Below, one piece after another: positions 25,788-34,099 of a stretch of 37,530 bases of DNA. The number at the start of each line of letters is the position of its first letter. The stretch's first letter is position 1. The notes below the pieces were generated by a model that was not told the origin of the DNA, made no database searches, and was given only the letters and a program-made list of their open reading frames with translations. This DNA comes from Planctomycetaceae bacterium (lineage in GTDB: Bacteria; Planctomycetota; Planctomycetia; Planctomycetales; Planctomycetaceae): positions 1 to 37,530 of the forward strand of contig JANSXP010000070.1 in the NCBI GenBank assembly GCA_024742875.1. The letters run 5' to 3'. A program made the position numbers and the translations under genes.

Positions 25788-25930
25788 AATTCTCTGGTCA
25801 GCTACGCAGCCGGCAGGGCCAGGCCGCTGTCCGCCGCGGTCCGCCCCAGGGGGAGGATTGCAGCGGTTGTAGCGTCAAGGCTGACTGGCTGGACGTCCTG
25901 AACGTGTGTGCCGGATCGGCCGTGAAGAAA
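25766..25930 (-). ncRNA. Candidate structured small RNA ending at the orphan terminator
   Basis: The minus-strand sequence upstream of the terminator has nested complementary segments: GTCAGC with GCTGAC and GCTAC with GTAGC as outer pairs, CCGCTG with CAGCGG as an inner stem, plus small hairpins near the 5' side (GCCGATCCGGC and ACGTTCAGGACGT). Conserved motifs of signal-recognition-particle RNA, tmRNA and RNase P were not found. GC-rich DNA folds easily by chance and no clear promoter is seen, so the call rests mainly on the terminator. The 5' end is a guess. A long 5' leader of pyrG attenuated at this site is an alternative. Confidence 0.25.
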
Positions 25931-26049
25931 ATCTGAGTCGCTCGGGATCCCGCTCGGATGCGGTCGCCGATCATGACCTAGGTTTTGGCAGATGTGTCTC
26001 CAGAGTTTACATGTGCCGCTCTTTTCCTGCCTGCTCGTAAGGGCCTGTG

Positions 26050-26835
26050 ATGTCCCCTGACCCGCTCATCAGTGTGCGTTCTTTCAGCAAAGCCTACGAG
26101 GGTGTGCCCGCCGTGGAACGCGTCAGCTTCTCCGTGAAACCGGGCGAAATCCTCGGCGTGATTGGTCCCAACGGCGCTGGCAAGACCACCACGATGCGGG
26201 CACTGGCGACCCTCATTCCGCCATCCGACGGCGAGATGACTGTGGAGGGCTTTGACACACGATGCCACCCGGTGGAAGTAAAACGCCGCCTCGCTTACAT
26301 CCCGGATGATCCCCGCCTGTTTCCTCACCTGACTGTCGAAGAGCACCTGACGTTTGCCGCCGCTGCTTACGGGGTCAGCCAGCCGGACGAAAAGGCGGCC
26401 CGCCTGCTGGAGGACTTTGAGCTGTCCGGAAAACGAAAAACGGCGGCTCGTGATCTGTCACGAGGAATGCGTCAGAAACTGGCGATCTGTTCGGCCTATC
26501 TTTACGAGCCGTCCGCACTGCTGTTTGACGAGCCGCTCACTGGGTTGGACCCCATCGGGATTCGCACGCTGAAGCAGAGCATTGTGCAGCGGGCGCAGGC
26601 CGGTGCGGCCGTGATGGTCAGCAGTCACCTGCTGGCGATGGTGGAGGATATCTGTACGCACATCCTGCTGCTCGGCGGAGGTCAGCAGCGATTCTTCGGC
26701 ACGGTCGATGAGCTCCGGCTGGAGTTTGCTGACCATGGATCGGCTTCTCTGGAACAGATCTTCTTTCTTGCGACCGGGGAAACGGACGCAGCCAGGCAGC
26801 CCGGCAGTTCGGCGGATTCGGCGGTGATGGCATGA
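26050..26835 (+). CDS. ABC transporter ATP-binding protein
   Basis: A 261-residue ATPase that powers the membrane protein encoded next. The ATG at 26050 is chosen over a GTG three bases earlier; AAGGG lies just upstream. Walker A is GPNGAGKTT (39-47), the signature is DLSRGMRQK (135-143), Walker B is ALLFDEP (156-162) and the H-loop is VSSHLLAMVED. The Q-loop glutamine usually found in YxPQxP is replaced by aspartate (YIPDDPRLFPHLTV). The protein resembles NatA/YhaP-type drug or ion exporters more than importers. Its end overlaps the permease gene by four bases (ATGA). Confidence 0.93.
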   Translation: MSPDPLISVRSFSKAYEGVPAVERVSFSVKPGEILGVIGPNGAGKTTTMRALATLIPPSDGEMTVEGFDTRCHPVEVKRRLAYIPDDPRLFPHLTVEEHLTFAAAAYGVSQPDEKAARLLEDFELSGKRKTAARDLSRGMRQKLAICSAYLYEPSALLFDEPLTGLDPIGIRTLKQSIVQRAQAGAAVMVSSHLLAMVEDICTHILLLGGGQQRFFGTVDELRLEFADHGSASLEQIFFLATGETDAARQPGSSADSAVMA

Positions 26836-28481
26836 ACCGTATATTCGTTCTGCTGAAAGCACACACAGCCGCACGTTTGCGTCGCTGCCGTCGTGGATTC
26901 TCGTCCCCCCGCCGTGTGCTGCTGTCGCTGTTTGTGGTGCTGCTGGCTGTGATCTGGATTGGTCAGACGCTGGCCAGCATGCTGTTGAGGGAGCCCTTCG
27001 CGCCGGAAATGTTTCGCCGCTGGGTGTCCCTGCCACTCATGCTGTATTTCTTCTGGCACGTCATTCGTGTTGCCTGGAAACGACCTGAGACGGCCATTGA
27101 ATGGTCTCCCGAAGAGCAATCATTGATTGTCGGAGGGCCCTTCACCGCGTCCGAGCAGTTGCTGTATCGCTTTAGTGTGATCTTTACGGCAACGCTTCCC
27201 AAGGCGTTGCTCACGACACTGGCCCTGTGGCCCGATCTGGCCTGGTCTGGTCCCTTCGCCTTATTGCTGGCACTTGTGTATCTGGAATTGTTTCGCATGG
27301 TGGCCGACCTGGCCGCCAGTTGCTGTTCGGCCCGTGCGTACGCCGGTTTTCGTGCCATGGTGCTGGTTTTGGTCGCCACAGGCTGTGTGGCCGGGTACCA
27401 ATATGGAAGAGCGATTGTCAACAACAGCGGAGTGACAGAGGCGGTGGAGGTGTCCGGCAGTCAGCAGGTCATCGTGACCCTGCAGGCAGTCCGCAGCAGC
27501 CCTGTCGTCTCTGTCGTGGAAACACCATTTCTGATGGTGGCGGACGTGGTGGCCGGTCGTGGGACGATGGTCAGCGTGGGCGGCAAGCTGCTGCTGCTGA
27601 TGCTGGCGACGGCCCTGAATGCGACTTTGATCTTGTGGCTGTACCGACTGTATCACCGCATGAGCGCAGAACGCGATCGGCGGCTGTGGGCGGCACGTGG
27701 CGTCATTGCCTCGGTCAGTGTCGGGCGAACCGCGGAAGTGGCCACACTGCCTGGTGGTCGGCTGGTTGCGGTCACCGGGCCGCTGGTCTGGCGGCAGGCC
27801 AGACGCGCGCAGCGCTACGTGGGCAGTCTGCTGATCTCCATGGGCATCCCGGCGATGCTCTCGTGCATCCCGCTGTTTTCCGTGCCCTCGTCTGAGGTGG
27901 CATTTGTGGCAGTGGTGTGTGGCGTTCTGTTTTACACATTCGTGCTGCTGCCTGAGGCGATCAAATTTGACTTTCGGCTGGACATGGACCACCTCACGAC
28001 ACTGAAACTGCTGCCCATGACATCCGCCCGTGTGGTGCTGGGGCAACTGGTCACGCCTGTTCTGCTTGCGCTTGGGTTTCAGCTGGCCGTCATTCTGTTT
28101 GCCGGCCTGTATCGTGATGTCGGCTGGAAGCTCATCGCTGGCGCTGTTGCGGTGACTTCGCCGCTGACAGTTGTGTTTGTGGCACTCGATAATCTCGTGT
28201 TTCTGCTCTATCCCCATCGTCCCACGCAGGAAGGATTTGAAGCCTTCGTACGCACCATCCTGAAGTTCACCGGCAAGTCGCTGCTGCTGGTGCTGGCGGG
28301 CGCTCTTTTGGTCTTCTGGGCACCGCTGGCGGCTTCTCTTGCCGCCCGTCTGCCGGTCGTCAGCACGGCTTCCGTGTTTTACTGCGGCCTGAGCGCGGGG
28401 GTCGGACTGGTGGCGGTGTTCCTGATACGCTGCGTTGTGGTGGCTTACGAGCGGTTTGATGTGTCGCTTGATGGCGCGTAG
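26832..28481 (+). CDS. ABC transporter membrane protein
   Basis: A 549-residue integral membrane protein with about ten or more hydrophobic segments. Clear ones are near residues 31-51 (VLLSLFVVLLAVIWIGQTL), 63-80, 110-150, 175-190, 245-270, 345-375, 405-425, 430-455, 480-505 and 515-540. There is a basic N-terminus (RLRRCRRGF). No substrate-binding protein is encoded nearby, which fits an exporter. The start overlaps the ATPase stop, so the two are translated together. The substrate cannot be inferred. Confidence 0.88.
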   Translation: MNRIFVLLKAHTAARLRRCRRGFSSPRRVLLSLFVVLLAVIWIGQTLASMLLREPFAPEMFRRWVSLPLMLYFFWHVIRVAWKRPETAIEWSPEEQSLIVGGPFTASEQLLYRFSVIFTATLPKALLTTLALWPDLAWSGPFALLLALVYLELFRMVADLAASCCSARAYAGFRAMVLVLVATGCVAGYQYGRAIVNNSGVTEAVEVSGSQQVIVTLQAVRSSPVVSVVETPFLMVADVVAGRGTMVSVGGKLLLLMLATALNATLILWLYRLYHRMSAERDRRLWAARGVIASVSVGRTAEVATLPGGRLVAVTGPLVWRQARRAQRYVGSLLISMGIPAMLSCIPLFSVPSSEVAFVAVVCGVLFYTFVLLPEAIKFDFRLDMDHLTTLKLLPMTSARVVLGQLVTPVLLALGFQLAVILFAGLYRDVGWKLIAGAVAVTSPLTVVFVALDNLVFLLYPHRPTQEGFEAFVRTILKFTGKSLLLVLAGALLVFWAPLAASLAARLPVVSTASVFYCGLSAGVGLVAVFLIRCVVVAYERFDVSLDGA

Positions 28482-28520
28482 ACCGACTCCGCTCGGACTC
28501 GCGTTTCCTGGGGGCGACTG

Positions 28521-28552
28521 GTGTGCGGCCTGACTTTGTCCGCTCCGCACAC
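28521..28552 (+). terminator. Possible hairpin after the ABC permease gene
   Basis: GTGTGCGG (28521-28528) is complementary to CCGCACAC (28545-28552) with a 16-base loop, 39 bases after the permease stop. There is no T-run, so it may be a weak or factor-dependent terminator, or a binding site ahead of the next gene. Confidence 0.3.
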
Positions 28553-28655
28553 TTCACCCTGCCTGTGACGCTTTCATCTCGACGCCAATCGTTAACAATA
28601 CGCCCTGGAGCGTTTCCAGCCGATTTGGCCATGGACCCAACAGAAGGGCGAATTG

Positions 28656-29954
28656 ATGTCACTGAGTGAGACGGCTGTTCGCCGCCGCACGCTGGTTTCC
28701 TCAGCCGCGATGCTGTTGTCAAATGTCCGAGCGGCAGCCACACATAATCGCACACCCGCTTCCACGGACCGCATCGAAGGAATGCTGCTCGGTGGTCTGG
28801 TTGGAGATGCGCTGGGTGGCCCTGTCGAATTTCACAGTGACCCCCGCAGCCTCAAACTGTGCCAGGCCAGAGCCTGGGACGATCAGCCACTGACCGACGA
28901 GAGGCTGCAGGAGCTGTCTTCTTCTCTTGTGCTGCTGCCGTACGCCGGAATTCGCGACGCGGTTGCCCCGTACGGCCCGTGGCAGAAATCGGCCCCGGCG
29001 GGCACATTAACGGATGACTCGCGGCACAAGATTGTCCTGCTGCGGGCGATCCGTAGTCTGCTGGACAGGTCTGCCGACGCTCCAGCTTCCCAGGCGGGTG
29101 TGGCGGTGCGGCTGAAGAAATCTGACATCGCCCATCAGCTGATTGATTTTCAGGCGCGACCAGCGGGTGGTGACTCTGCACAGATTCAGGAACTGAACGA
29201 AGAGGGCTTTCGTGAGTATCGGCTGGCATCGCGGTGGCTGCTGGGAGAGCGAGATCCCGGACTGGCGCTGCCGGTGGAACGATTGTGGGGCGGTGTGAAT
29301 AACTGCTCCGGACAAATGATGTTTCCGCCGCTGGCCGCCTGTTTCGCCGGACGCCCCGAGGATGCCTACAAAGCCGCATGGGATCTGGATTTCATCGATG
29401 CCCCCGCCGCGCGGGACATGCTGGCCGCACTGGTGGCCGGGCTCGCCGAAATCCTGCACTCCCGCTACGACAGTATGTCACCGGAGCAGAAGCTGGCTGC
29501 GCTGCGGCAGACAATGGAATCAACGGACCCGTATCGTCAGGCAAAGATTCCCTTCGCGGGGCGACAGCTGAACAAATGGCTGCGGTTGTCGGATGGGCTT
29601 GTGGAACGAGCCCAGGGAAGTCCTCAGCGACTGTATCGCCTGCTGGAAGACGAGGGGAAACCGGTTTATTGGTGGGACGCCCACTTTACGCTGCTGGTTC
29701 CGCTGACAATCCTTCAGCTGTGTCGCCTCCAGCCTTTGGCCGCTCTGCATCTGACACTCGATTTTGGGCATGACACGGACTCTTACGCACAGGTGCTGGG
29801 GTGTCTCGTCGGGGCGATCTATGGGGCCTCCGTGTTTCCCGCTGCGATGCAGAAGGCCGTGTGTGCGACGTTGAAACTGGACTATCAGGAAGACGTTTCG
29901 CAGTGGCTGATCACATTGCGAGATTACGCCCGGCGGTGTGACGGGACGCCTTAG
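28656..29954 (+). CDS. ADP-ribosylglycohydrolase family protein with export signal
   Basis: A 432-residue protein. The ATG at 28656 has AGAAGGG about 8 bases upstream. The catalytic fold is recognised by GMLLGGLVGDALGGPVEFH (43-60), LTDDSRH (118-124) and HDTDSYAQVLGCLVGAIYG (372 onward), whose acidic residues bind the magnesium pair in this family. The N-terminus, TAVRRRTLVSSAAMLLSNVRAAA, looks like a twin-arginine signal with an Ala-x-Ala cleavage site near residue 28. Members normally remove ADP-ribose from proteins or nucleotides inside the cell, so export would be unusual. It is not evidently part of a dinitrogenase-reductase system, because no draT or nif genes are present. Substrate unknown. 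Confidence 0.87.
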   Translation: MSLSETAVRRRTLVSSAAMLLSNVRAAATHNRTPASTDRIEGMLLGGLVGDALGGPVEFHSDPRSLKLCQARAWDDQPLTDERLQELSSSLVLLPYAGIRDAVAPYGPWQKSAPAGTLTDDSRHKIVLLRAIRSLLDRSADAPASQAGVAVRLKKSDIAHQLIDFQARPAGGDSAQIQELNEEGFREYRLASRWLLGERDPGLALPVERLWGGVNNCSGQMMFPPLAACFAGRPEDAYKAAWDLDFIDAPAARDMLAALVAGLAEILHSRYDSMSPEQKLAALRQTMESTDPYRQAKIPFAGRQLNKWLRLSDGLVERAQGSPQRLYRLLEDEGKPVYWWDAHFTLLVPLTILQLCRLQPLAALHLTLDFGHDTDSYAQVLGCLVGAIYGASVFPAAMQKAVCATLKLDYQEDVSQWLITLRDYARRCDGTP

Positions 29955-30132
29955 GCTTTGTCCTGGAGTCGGACTTCTCAGGCGGGACGAAGTTCAAATC
30001 TGCTTTGGCTGCCCCTTGCGATTCCGGCTGCGTGGCGGTTAGATTCGCGATTGACCAGAGGTCTGCGGCGATGCGCTGGGCCGATACAGTTACACACTCA
30101 CAGTGACGAACTCGCACGGAAGACGGATCACC

Positions 30133-30915
30133 ATGCCGGACACCATTGAAGGCAGCATCTACGACTATCCCAGCTACTACGACTTGCTGTTCGGCTCTGA
30201 CTGGAAAGCCGAATTCGACTTTCTGCAAAAATGCATTCCTAAGCACTGCACCAAATCGGTGTCTCGTGTTTTTGAGCCCGCCTGCGGCACCGGGCGACTG
30301 CTGATTAAGCTGGCCCAGGCTGGCTACGAAGTGGGCGGTAACGACCTCAACGAGAAGGCCATCGACTTCTGCAATGATCGGATGGAACGATACGGATACG
30401 GTCGACCGACGACCGTCGGGGATATGTCCGATTTTCGCGTGAAGCGGAAGTTTGATCTGGGATTTAATCTGATCAACACGTTTCGACATCTTCCTGACGA
30501 GCAATCCGCGGTCGCCCACCTGCAGTGCATGGCGGCCGCGATCCGCAAAGGAGGCATTTACGCGCTGGGCATCCATCTGGAACCGACCGAAGGCACAAAG
30601 ATGGAGGAGGAAAGCTGGTCCGCTCGCCGTGGCAACCTGGCGATCACCTCGCACATGTGGACCAAGGGCATTGATCGCCGCCGTCGGATGGAATTGCTGG
30701 GGGTGACGCTGGATATCTACACGCCCACAAGTCATCGGCAGATCGTCGACCACATGGAGTATCGCACTTATCGGCACGCGCAGTTTAAGTCTCTGCTGAA
30801 GAAGGTGCCCGAGTTTGAGGTCGAGGAAGTTTACGACTTTGCATATGACATCAAACGTCCCCACAAGATCACGGCAGAAACGGAAGACTGCGTTTTTATT
30901 CTGAAACGTGTGTGA
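30133..30915 (+). CDS. Class I SAM-dependent methyltransferase
   Basis: A 260-residue methyltransferase from the ATG at 30133; an upstream GTG at 30103 is less likely. SAM motif I is VFEPACGTGRLL (46-57), then NDLNEKAIDFC as the acidic ribose-binding strand, GDMSDF as motif II and DLGFNLINTFRHLPD as the post-I region. Residues 8-20 (SIYDYPSYYDLLF) form the N-terminal substrate cap common in small-molecule methyltransferases. A basic stretch GIDRRRRMELL follows the core. The substrate cannot be deduced, and neighbouring genes give no pathway. It converges on the FGGY kinase gene. Confidence 0.88.
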   Translation: MPDTIEGSIYDYPSYYDLLFGSDWKAEFDFLQKCIPKHCTKSVSRVFEPACGTGRLLIKLAQAGYEVGGNDLNEKAIDFCNDRMERYGYGRPTTVGDMSDFRVKRKFDLGFNLINTFRHLPDEQSAVAHLQCMAAAIRKGGIYALGIHLEPTEGTKMEEESWSARRGNLAITSHMWTKGIDRRRRMELLGVTLDIYTPTSHRQIVDHMEYRTYRHAQFKSLLKKVPEFEVEEVYDFAYDIKRPHKITAETEDCVFILKRV

Positions 30916-30973
30916 TGCCGGACGTTCCTGCGAGGCAGCAGACGACTGGCCAGACACGCTCAGACGCTTGGCG

Positions 30974-32335
30974 TTACCTGTGCGCCACCTGGTGACTCGC
31001 CGTGGCAATGGCGTCGGACACGCAGTGGCATTCCCCTGACACCACTTTGCCCAGCACGGCCAGTCCCAGCAGTGCATCTTCGCCAAAAGGGGCCATGCGA
31101 AACGGCAGGCCCAGTCGCTGACAGATCAACTCCTGCAGCAGCCGAGAACGGCGAACCACGCCACCGGAGAACACGAGCCGCTGCGGTTCACCGAGGGCGG
31201 TCAGTCGCGGCAGCAGTTCCTGATACTGGACGGCAAGGCGTTCCAGACAGGCGCGGGCGATGTCGGCCACCGTCAGACAGTCTTCGGTCAGTCCGCCGAA
31301 CGATCCCGGCGTGTCCATGGCGTTGGGAAACAGTCCCAGTTTCGCCTGGATCGGTGTGCGGTCGACCGTTTCCGCGGCCTGCAGGAAGTACTGCCAGTCG
31401 TCGGACGTGATGGCGTGGGAAGAGTCGTGGGCCGTGTGTCCCATTTCCGTGAGCAGCCTGAGCACGGCGGTGAGCGCTCGACCGGCCGGGATATGAGTGA
31501 CGGTGCCCAGCCAGCTGTTGTCAAAAAAAGGACGCAACTGGCCGTCTGTCAGTGGACGCGGCGAATGTCCAGCCAGCATCGACATCTGTGAACCGGTGGC
31601 CACATTGACGGACAACTCGCCGGCACGGATCAAGCTGCCAGCCAGTGCCGTCTGGTGGTCACCCGTGGCAGCATAAACGGGCACTTTCCGGGACTCGTGC
31701 GTGATGGTTCCACACGAGTGTGGAAAATGAACCAGATCCGGCCACGCGTCCGCAGTGGTGGGCAGTGAGATCAGATCATTGGCGAGAGTCCCCGTTTTAA
31801 GCGAAATCAGCCCCGCTGCGCTGGTTCGCTCCATTTGCGGGCGGCTGGCCACAAGACTGGCAACAACGGCATCGGGGAGGCCACACAGGGTGCCGCGAGG
31901 TGACTGGCCCGCCTGACAAACATTGTGCAGCAGCGACAGCGTCAGTCCGGGCTGGAACTCGTTGCCAAGTACGGAGGAGATCGCGTCACCCAGTTGCCGT
32001 CTCAGTGAAGCGAATGATCCGCTGTCCAGTGCTCGGGTGTCCTGCCACGAGATAGCCGGCGTGGTCGGCTGACCATGGTCGTCCACGAATACCAGCCCTC
32101 CCATCTGACCAGTGATGAGGACGCCGGCTGTCGCTGGGCAGGCCATCAACAGTTGCTGAATCTGCTGACGTACGGCGTTCGCTATGGCAACCGGGTCCAG
32201 TTCGTAACGGCCGGCGGCTGTGGTGATCCGCTGCGTGACAGGTGTGCGACTCAGACCTGACAGCGAGAGTGTCGTGCAATCCGCGATCGCCGTTTTCAGA
32301 AACGAACTGCCAAGGTCAACAACAACGAATTTCAC
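30974..32335 (-). CDS. FGGY-family carbohydrate kinase (sedoheptulokinase-like)
   Basis: A 453-residue ASKHA-fold sugar kinase. The phosphate-1 loop is VDLGSSFLKTAI at the N-terminus, QDTRALD lies in the sugar-binding region, and ATGDHQTALAGSL with VATGSQMSML forms the phosphate-2 and Asp-base region. The VFSGGVVRRSRLLQELI adenosine motif is near residue 400. GDHQ is common in sedoheptulokinases and some glycerol-type kinases, which suggests a ketose substrate, but the specificity is open. It starts just after the stop of the dehydrogenase gene at 32372 (36-base gap), probably in the same transcript. The product would feed carbon into the pentose-phosphate pathway. Confidence 0.88.
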   Translation of the reverse strand: MKFVVVDLGSSFLKTAIADCTTLSLSGLSRTPVTQRITTAAGRYELDPVAIANAVRQQIQQLLMACPATAGVLITGQMGGLVFVDDHGQPTTPAISWQDTRALDSGSFASLRRQLGDAISSVLGNEFQPGLTLSLLHNVCQAGQSPRGTLCGLPDAVVASLVASRPQMERTSAAGLISLKTGTLANDLISLPTTADAWPDLVHFPHSCGTITHESRKVPVYAATGDHQTALAGSLIRAGELSVNVATGSQMSMLAGHSPRPLTDGQLRPFFDNSWLGTVTHIPAGRALTAVLRLLTEMGHTAHDSSHAITSDDWQYFLQAAETVDRTPIQAKLGLFPNAMDTPGSFGGLTEDCLTVADIARACLERLAVQYQELLPRLTALGEPQRLVFSGGVVRRSRLLQELICQRLGLPFRMAPFGEDALLGLAVLGKVVSGECHCVSDAIATASHQVAHR

Positions 32336-32371
32336 GGTAGCCCCGCTGAATGAAGTGACGATGCAGGAATG

Positions 32372-33373
32372 TCATGATGCGGCCAGGCGTCGCAGGTCTT
32401 CTGCCACTTTGTCCATTCCCTGCTGCATGGTCACAATCGGCTCAAATCCGAAATCACGCTGCGCGGCGGCAATGCTGTAGCTGTGTGAACCGGCCAGCTG
32501 TTCAGCAACAAACCGCGTCATGGGCGGCTCCCCGGAGAGTTTCAGCAATGACCACGCTCCTTCCAGGACGTGTCCGATCCGTCGCGCTGATTTGAGGGAA
32601 ATCGACTTCTGCACACCAGACAGACCGGCGATGCCCAGTAGCTCATCAATCCAGTTCCACAAATTCACGGGCGTCGGCTCATTGATGAAATAGGCGTTGC
32701 CCGCGGCCTGGCTGTGATCGCGCAGCGCGCGTTCTGCCTGCAGGTGGGCGGCCGCTGCGTTTTCCACATTGACGACGGACACCTCGTTGGTGCCTGGGCC
32801 GACGCGCCGCAGTCGTCCGGATTTGGCACGTTGAATCAGCCTCGGCAGCAGGTGGTTGTCGCGCTGTCCCCAGATCAGATGAGGACGCAGTGAAACCGTC
32901 TTCAGCGAGGCCGCATCGCTGGCTGCCAGTACGGCCTGTTCGCCGAGCGCTTTGGAGTGAGGGTAATGGCAAAGCCATGACTGCGGATACGGCAGTGACT
33001 CATCCGCGTTGATGTGATCATGGCCATCGAAGACCACGCTGGGAGAACTGGTATAGATAAGACGTGCAACGTTCTGCTGGAGGCAGGCGGAAATGACATT
33101 CTGTGTGCCGAGGGTGTTGATGCCGTGAAACATCTCCCAGTCGCCCCACACCCCAGGGACAGCGGCCACATGAAAGACAGCGTCAATCGATTCGCAGGCT
33201 GCCGTCACCCTGTCGACATCGCGGACGTCACCGTTGACGATCTCGACATCCAGTTGCTGTAACGCCGGATAGCTGCCGCGGCAATAAACGCGAACATCGT
33301 CACCCTGCTCCAGCAGCTGTTCGACGATGTAAAGGCCCAGAAATCCGCCGCCTCCGGTGACGAGTGCTTTCAT
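32372..33373 (-). CDS. NAD(P)-dependent epimerase/dehydrogenase (3-beta-HSD/NSDHL-like)
   Basis: A 333-residue extended SDR. The ATG at 33373 starts MKALVTGGGGFLG with AGGA just upstream; an in-frame upstream start would add 23 non-conserved residues. The dinucleotide loop is TGGGGFLG (6-13). The catalytic residues are Ser110 (YTSSPSVVFDG), Tyr137 and Lys141 (HYPHSK). Similar proteins act on steroid-like or flavonol-like substrates; the closest pattern I recognise is the NSDHL/3-beta-hydroxysteroid dehydrogenase group. Some planctomycetes make sterols, but no other sterol gene is in the window. The FGGY kinase follows on the same strand. Confidence 0.87.
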   Translation of the reverse strand: MKALVTGGGGFLGLYIVEQLLEQGDDVRVYCRGSYPALQQLDVEIVNGDVRDVDRVTAACESIDAVFHVAAVPGVWGDWEMFHGINTLGTQNVISACLQQNVARLIYTSSPSVVFDGHDHINADESLPYPQSWLCHYPHSKALGEQAVLAASDAASLKTVSLRPHLIWGQRDNHLLPRLIQRAKSGRLRRVGPGTNEVSVVNVENAAAAHLQAERALRDHSQAAGNAYFINEPTPVNLWNWIDELLGIAGLSGVQKSISLKSARRIGHVLEGAWSLLKLSGEPPMTRFVAEQLAGSHSYSIAAAQRDFGFEPIVTMQQGMDKVAEDLRRLAAS

Positions 33374-33489
33374 GCGTCCTGATGCTTTCCTGATGGCGTC
33401 AGAACCGTCTGACCAACCTGCCCGCGTGCTGACGGGCCGCATTTAATCAGTTTTGCTGCAGGTGTGCCTGTTTGCGACTGCGGAAAAGC

Positions 33490-33520
33490 AGAAAAGGCCA
33501 GCGAAACGCCGGCCTTTTCT
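33490..33520 (-). terminator. Strong bidirectional terminator after csrA
   Basis: AGAAAAGGCC (33490-33499) and GGCCTTTTCT (33511-33520) are exact inverse complements with an 11-base loop that can also pair internally (GCG with CGC). The stem ends in a T-run on either strand. It begins 35 bases after the csrA stop and would separate csrA from the dehydrogenase gene on the same strand. Confidence 0.75.
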
Positions 33521-33554
33521 GTCTATTAAATCGGGTGAAGAGCGAACGGATTTC

Positions 33555-33737
33555 CTAAGAGTCCGCTTCTTCCACTTCCCGTTTGATGGCGTCGTAAACT
33601 TCCTGGCGATGGACGGCTACGTCTTTGGGGGCATCAATGCCAATCCTGACTTTGTCCCCTCGTACTTCGACAATGGTGATCCTGATCGAATCCCCAATGA
33701 TGATGGTTTCATCTCGTTGTCGTGAAAGTACCAGCAT
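33555..33737 (-). CDS. csrA: Carbon storage regulator CsrA
   Basis: A 60-residue RNA-binding dimer that controls translation and stability of target mRNAs by binding GGA motifs. It starts [16 protein letters not shown] and includes [17 protein letters not shown] and the key Arg44 in [12 protein letters not shown]. The ATG at 33737 gives the normal length; an upstream in-frame start would add 21 residues of no similarity. The gene is divergent from cstA across 362 bases and is closed by a strong terminator. Some bacteria place it beside fliW and flagellar genes, but none are seen here. In E. coli CsrA represses cstA translation, so the neighbourhood is suggestive. Confidence 0.95.
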   Translation of the reverse strand: MLVLSRQRDETIIIGDSIRITIVEVRGDKVRIGIDAPKDVAVHRQEVYDAIKREVEEADS

Positions 33738-33826
33738 GAATTCCCTCCGTGTGCCAGACAACGACCCGTCTTTGTCTGTGCAGGTTCTCCGGCCGCGCAA
33801 GGACTGATCGTTGGATGGCGGCCCGC

Positions 33827-33841
33827 CCCGATGACATCGGG
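33827..33841. promoter_or_regulatory. Palindrome CCCGATG-A-CATCGGG
   Basis: A perfect inverted repeat with 7-base arms and a single central base lies 90-104 bases upstream of the csrA start and about 260 bases upstream of cstA. Its position and symmetry suit an operator for a dimeric regulator of one or both genes. The regulator is unknown. Confidence 0.4.
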
Positions 33842-33935
33842 ACAGGAGTGATGATCGGCAGTCAGGCCGTTGACGACGACGCGATTGGTCTCGTTTCTAA
33901 AGAGCGGCAGGATTTGACGCCGTCGGGAGGCGGCT

Positions 33936-33961
33936 GTTCCGATTCTGCCAGCAATCGGAAC
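33936..33961 (+). promoter_or_regulatory. 9-bp inverted repeat in the cstA upstream region
   Basis: GTTCCGATT (33936-33944) pairs exactly with AATCGGAAC (33953-33961), leaving an 8-base loop CTGCCAGC. It lies 139-164 bases before the cstA start. There is no T-run, so it is more likely an operator or a leader hairpin than a terminator. Confidence 0.4.
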
Positions 33962-34000
33962 TCGCCCGGTAAATCCCCCGAAAGCGGGTTTCACCTGATT

Positions 34001-34013
34001 CAGCAGGATGTCC
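34001..34013 (+). promoter_or_regulatory. CsrA-consensus-like motif in the cstA leader
   Basis: CAGCAGGATGTCC contains AGGATGT, which matches the RGGAUGU core of the CsrA consensus RUACARGGAUGU. It is about 90 bases before the cstA start. The transcription start is unknown, so whether it is in the mRNA is not established. Confidence 0.3.
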
Positions 34014-34099
34014 GGTTGAAGGGATTGCCGCGATCATGACGGGAGATTAGTCTCTTTGATCGATCCGCCCGCCCCGTTACCTCTCGTTCGGAATCCGTC

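Larger units (their letters stand above)
25462..26049. other. Long gap upstream of pyrG and of the ABC transporter
   Basis: This 588-base region lies between divergent genes, so it should hold the promoters of pyrG and of the ABC transporter. It also contains a minus-strand terminator at 25766-25787 and a possible small RNA, listed separately. GTTGGTCAAC near 25659 is a short palindrome of unknown role. A GGTTCGAAC sequence near 25670 recalls a tRNA T-loop but lacks the flanking stem of a tRNA. No protein gene is convincing. Confidence 0.55.
33738..34099. other. Divergent csrA-cstA control region
   Basis: This 362-base interval contains no convincing gene. It holds two inverted repeats and a CsrA-like motif, listed separately. 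It also contains several GGA triplets on the cstA-sense strand, including one at about 34091 within the ten bases before the cstA start, where a bound protein could block the ribosome. Confidence 0.6.

Noticed and set aside
27261-28550. 429-codon minus-strand open frame
   Set aside because: It is antisense to the ABC permease; the peptide is His/Gln/Arg-rich, as expected of reverse reading of membrane-protein codons.
29911-31086. 391-codon minus-strand open frame
   Set aside because: It is antisense to the methyltransferase, which has clear SAM-binding motifs.
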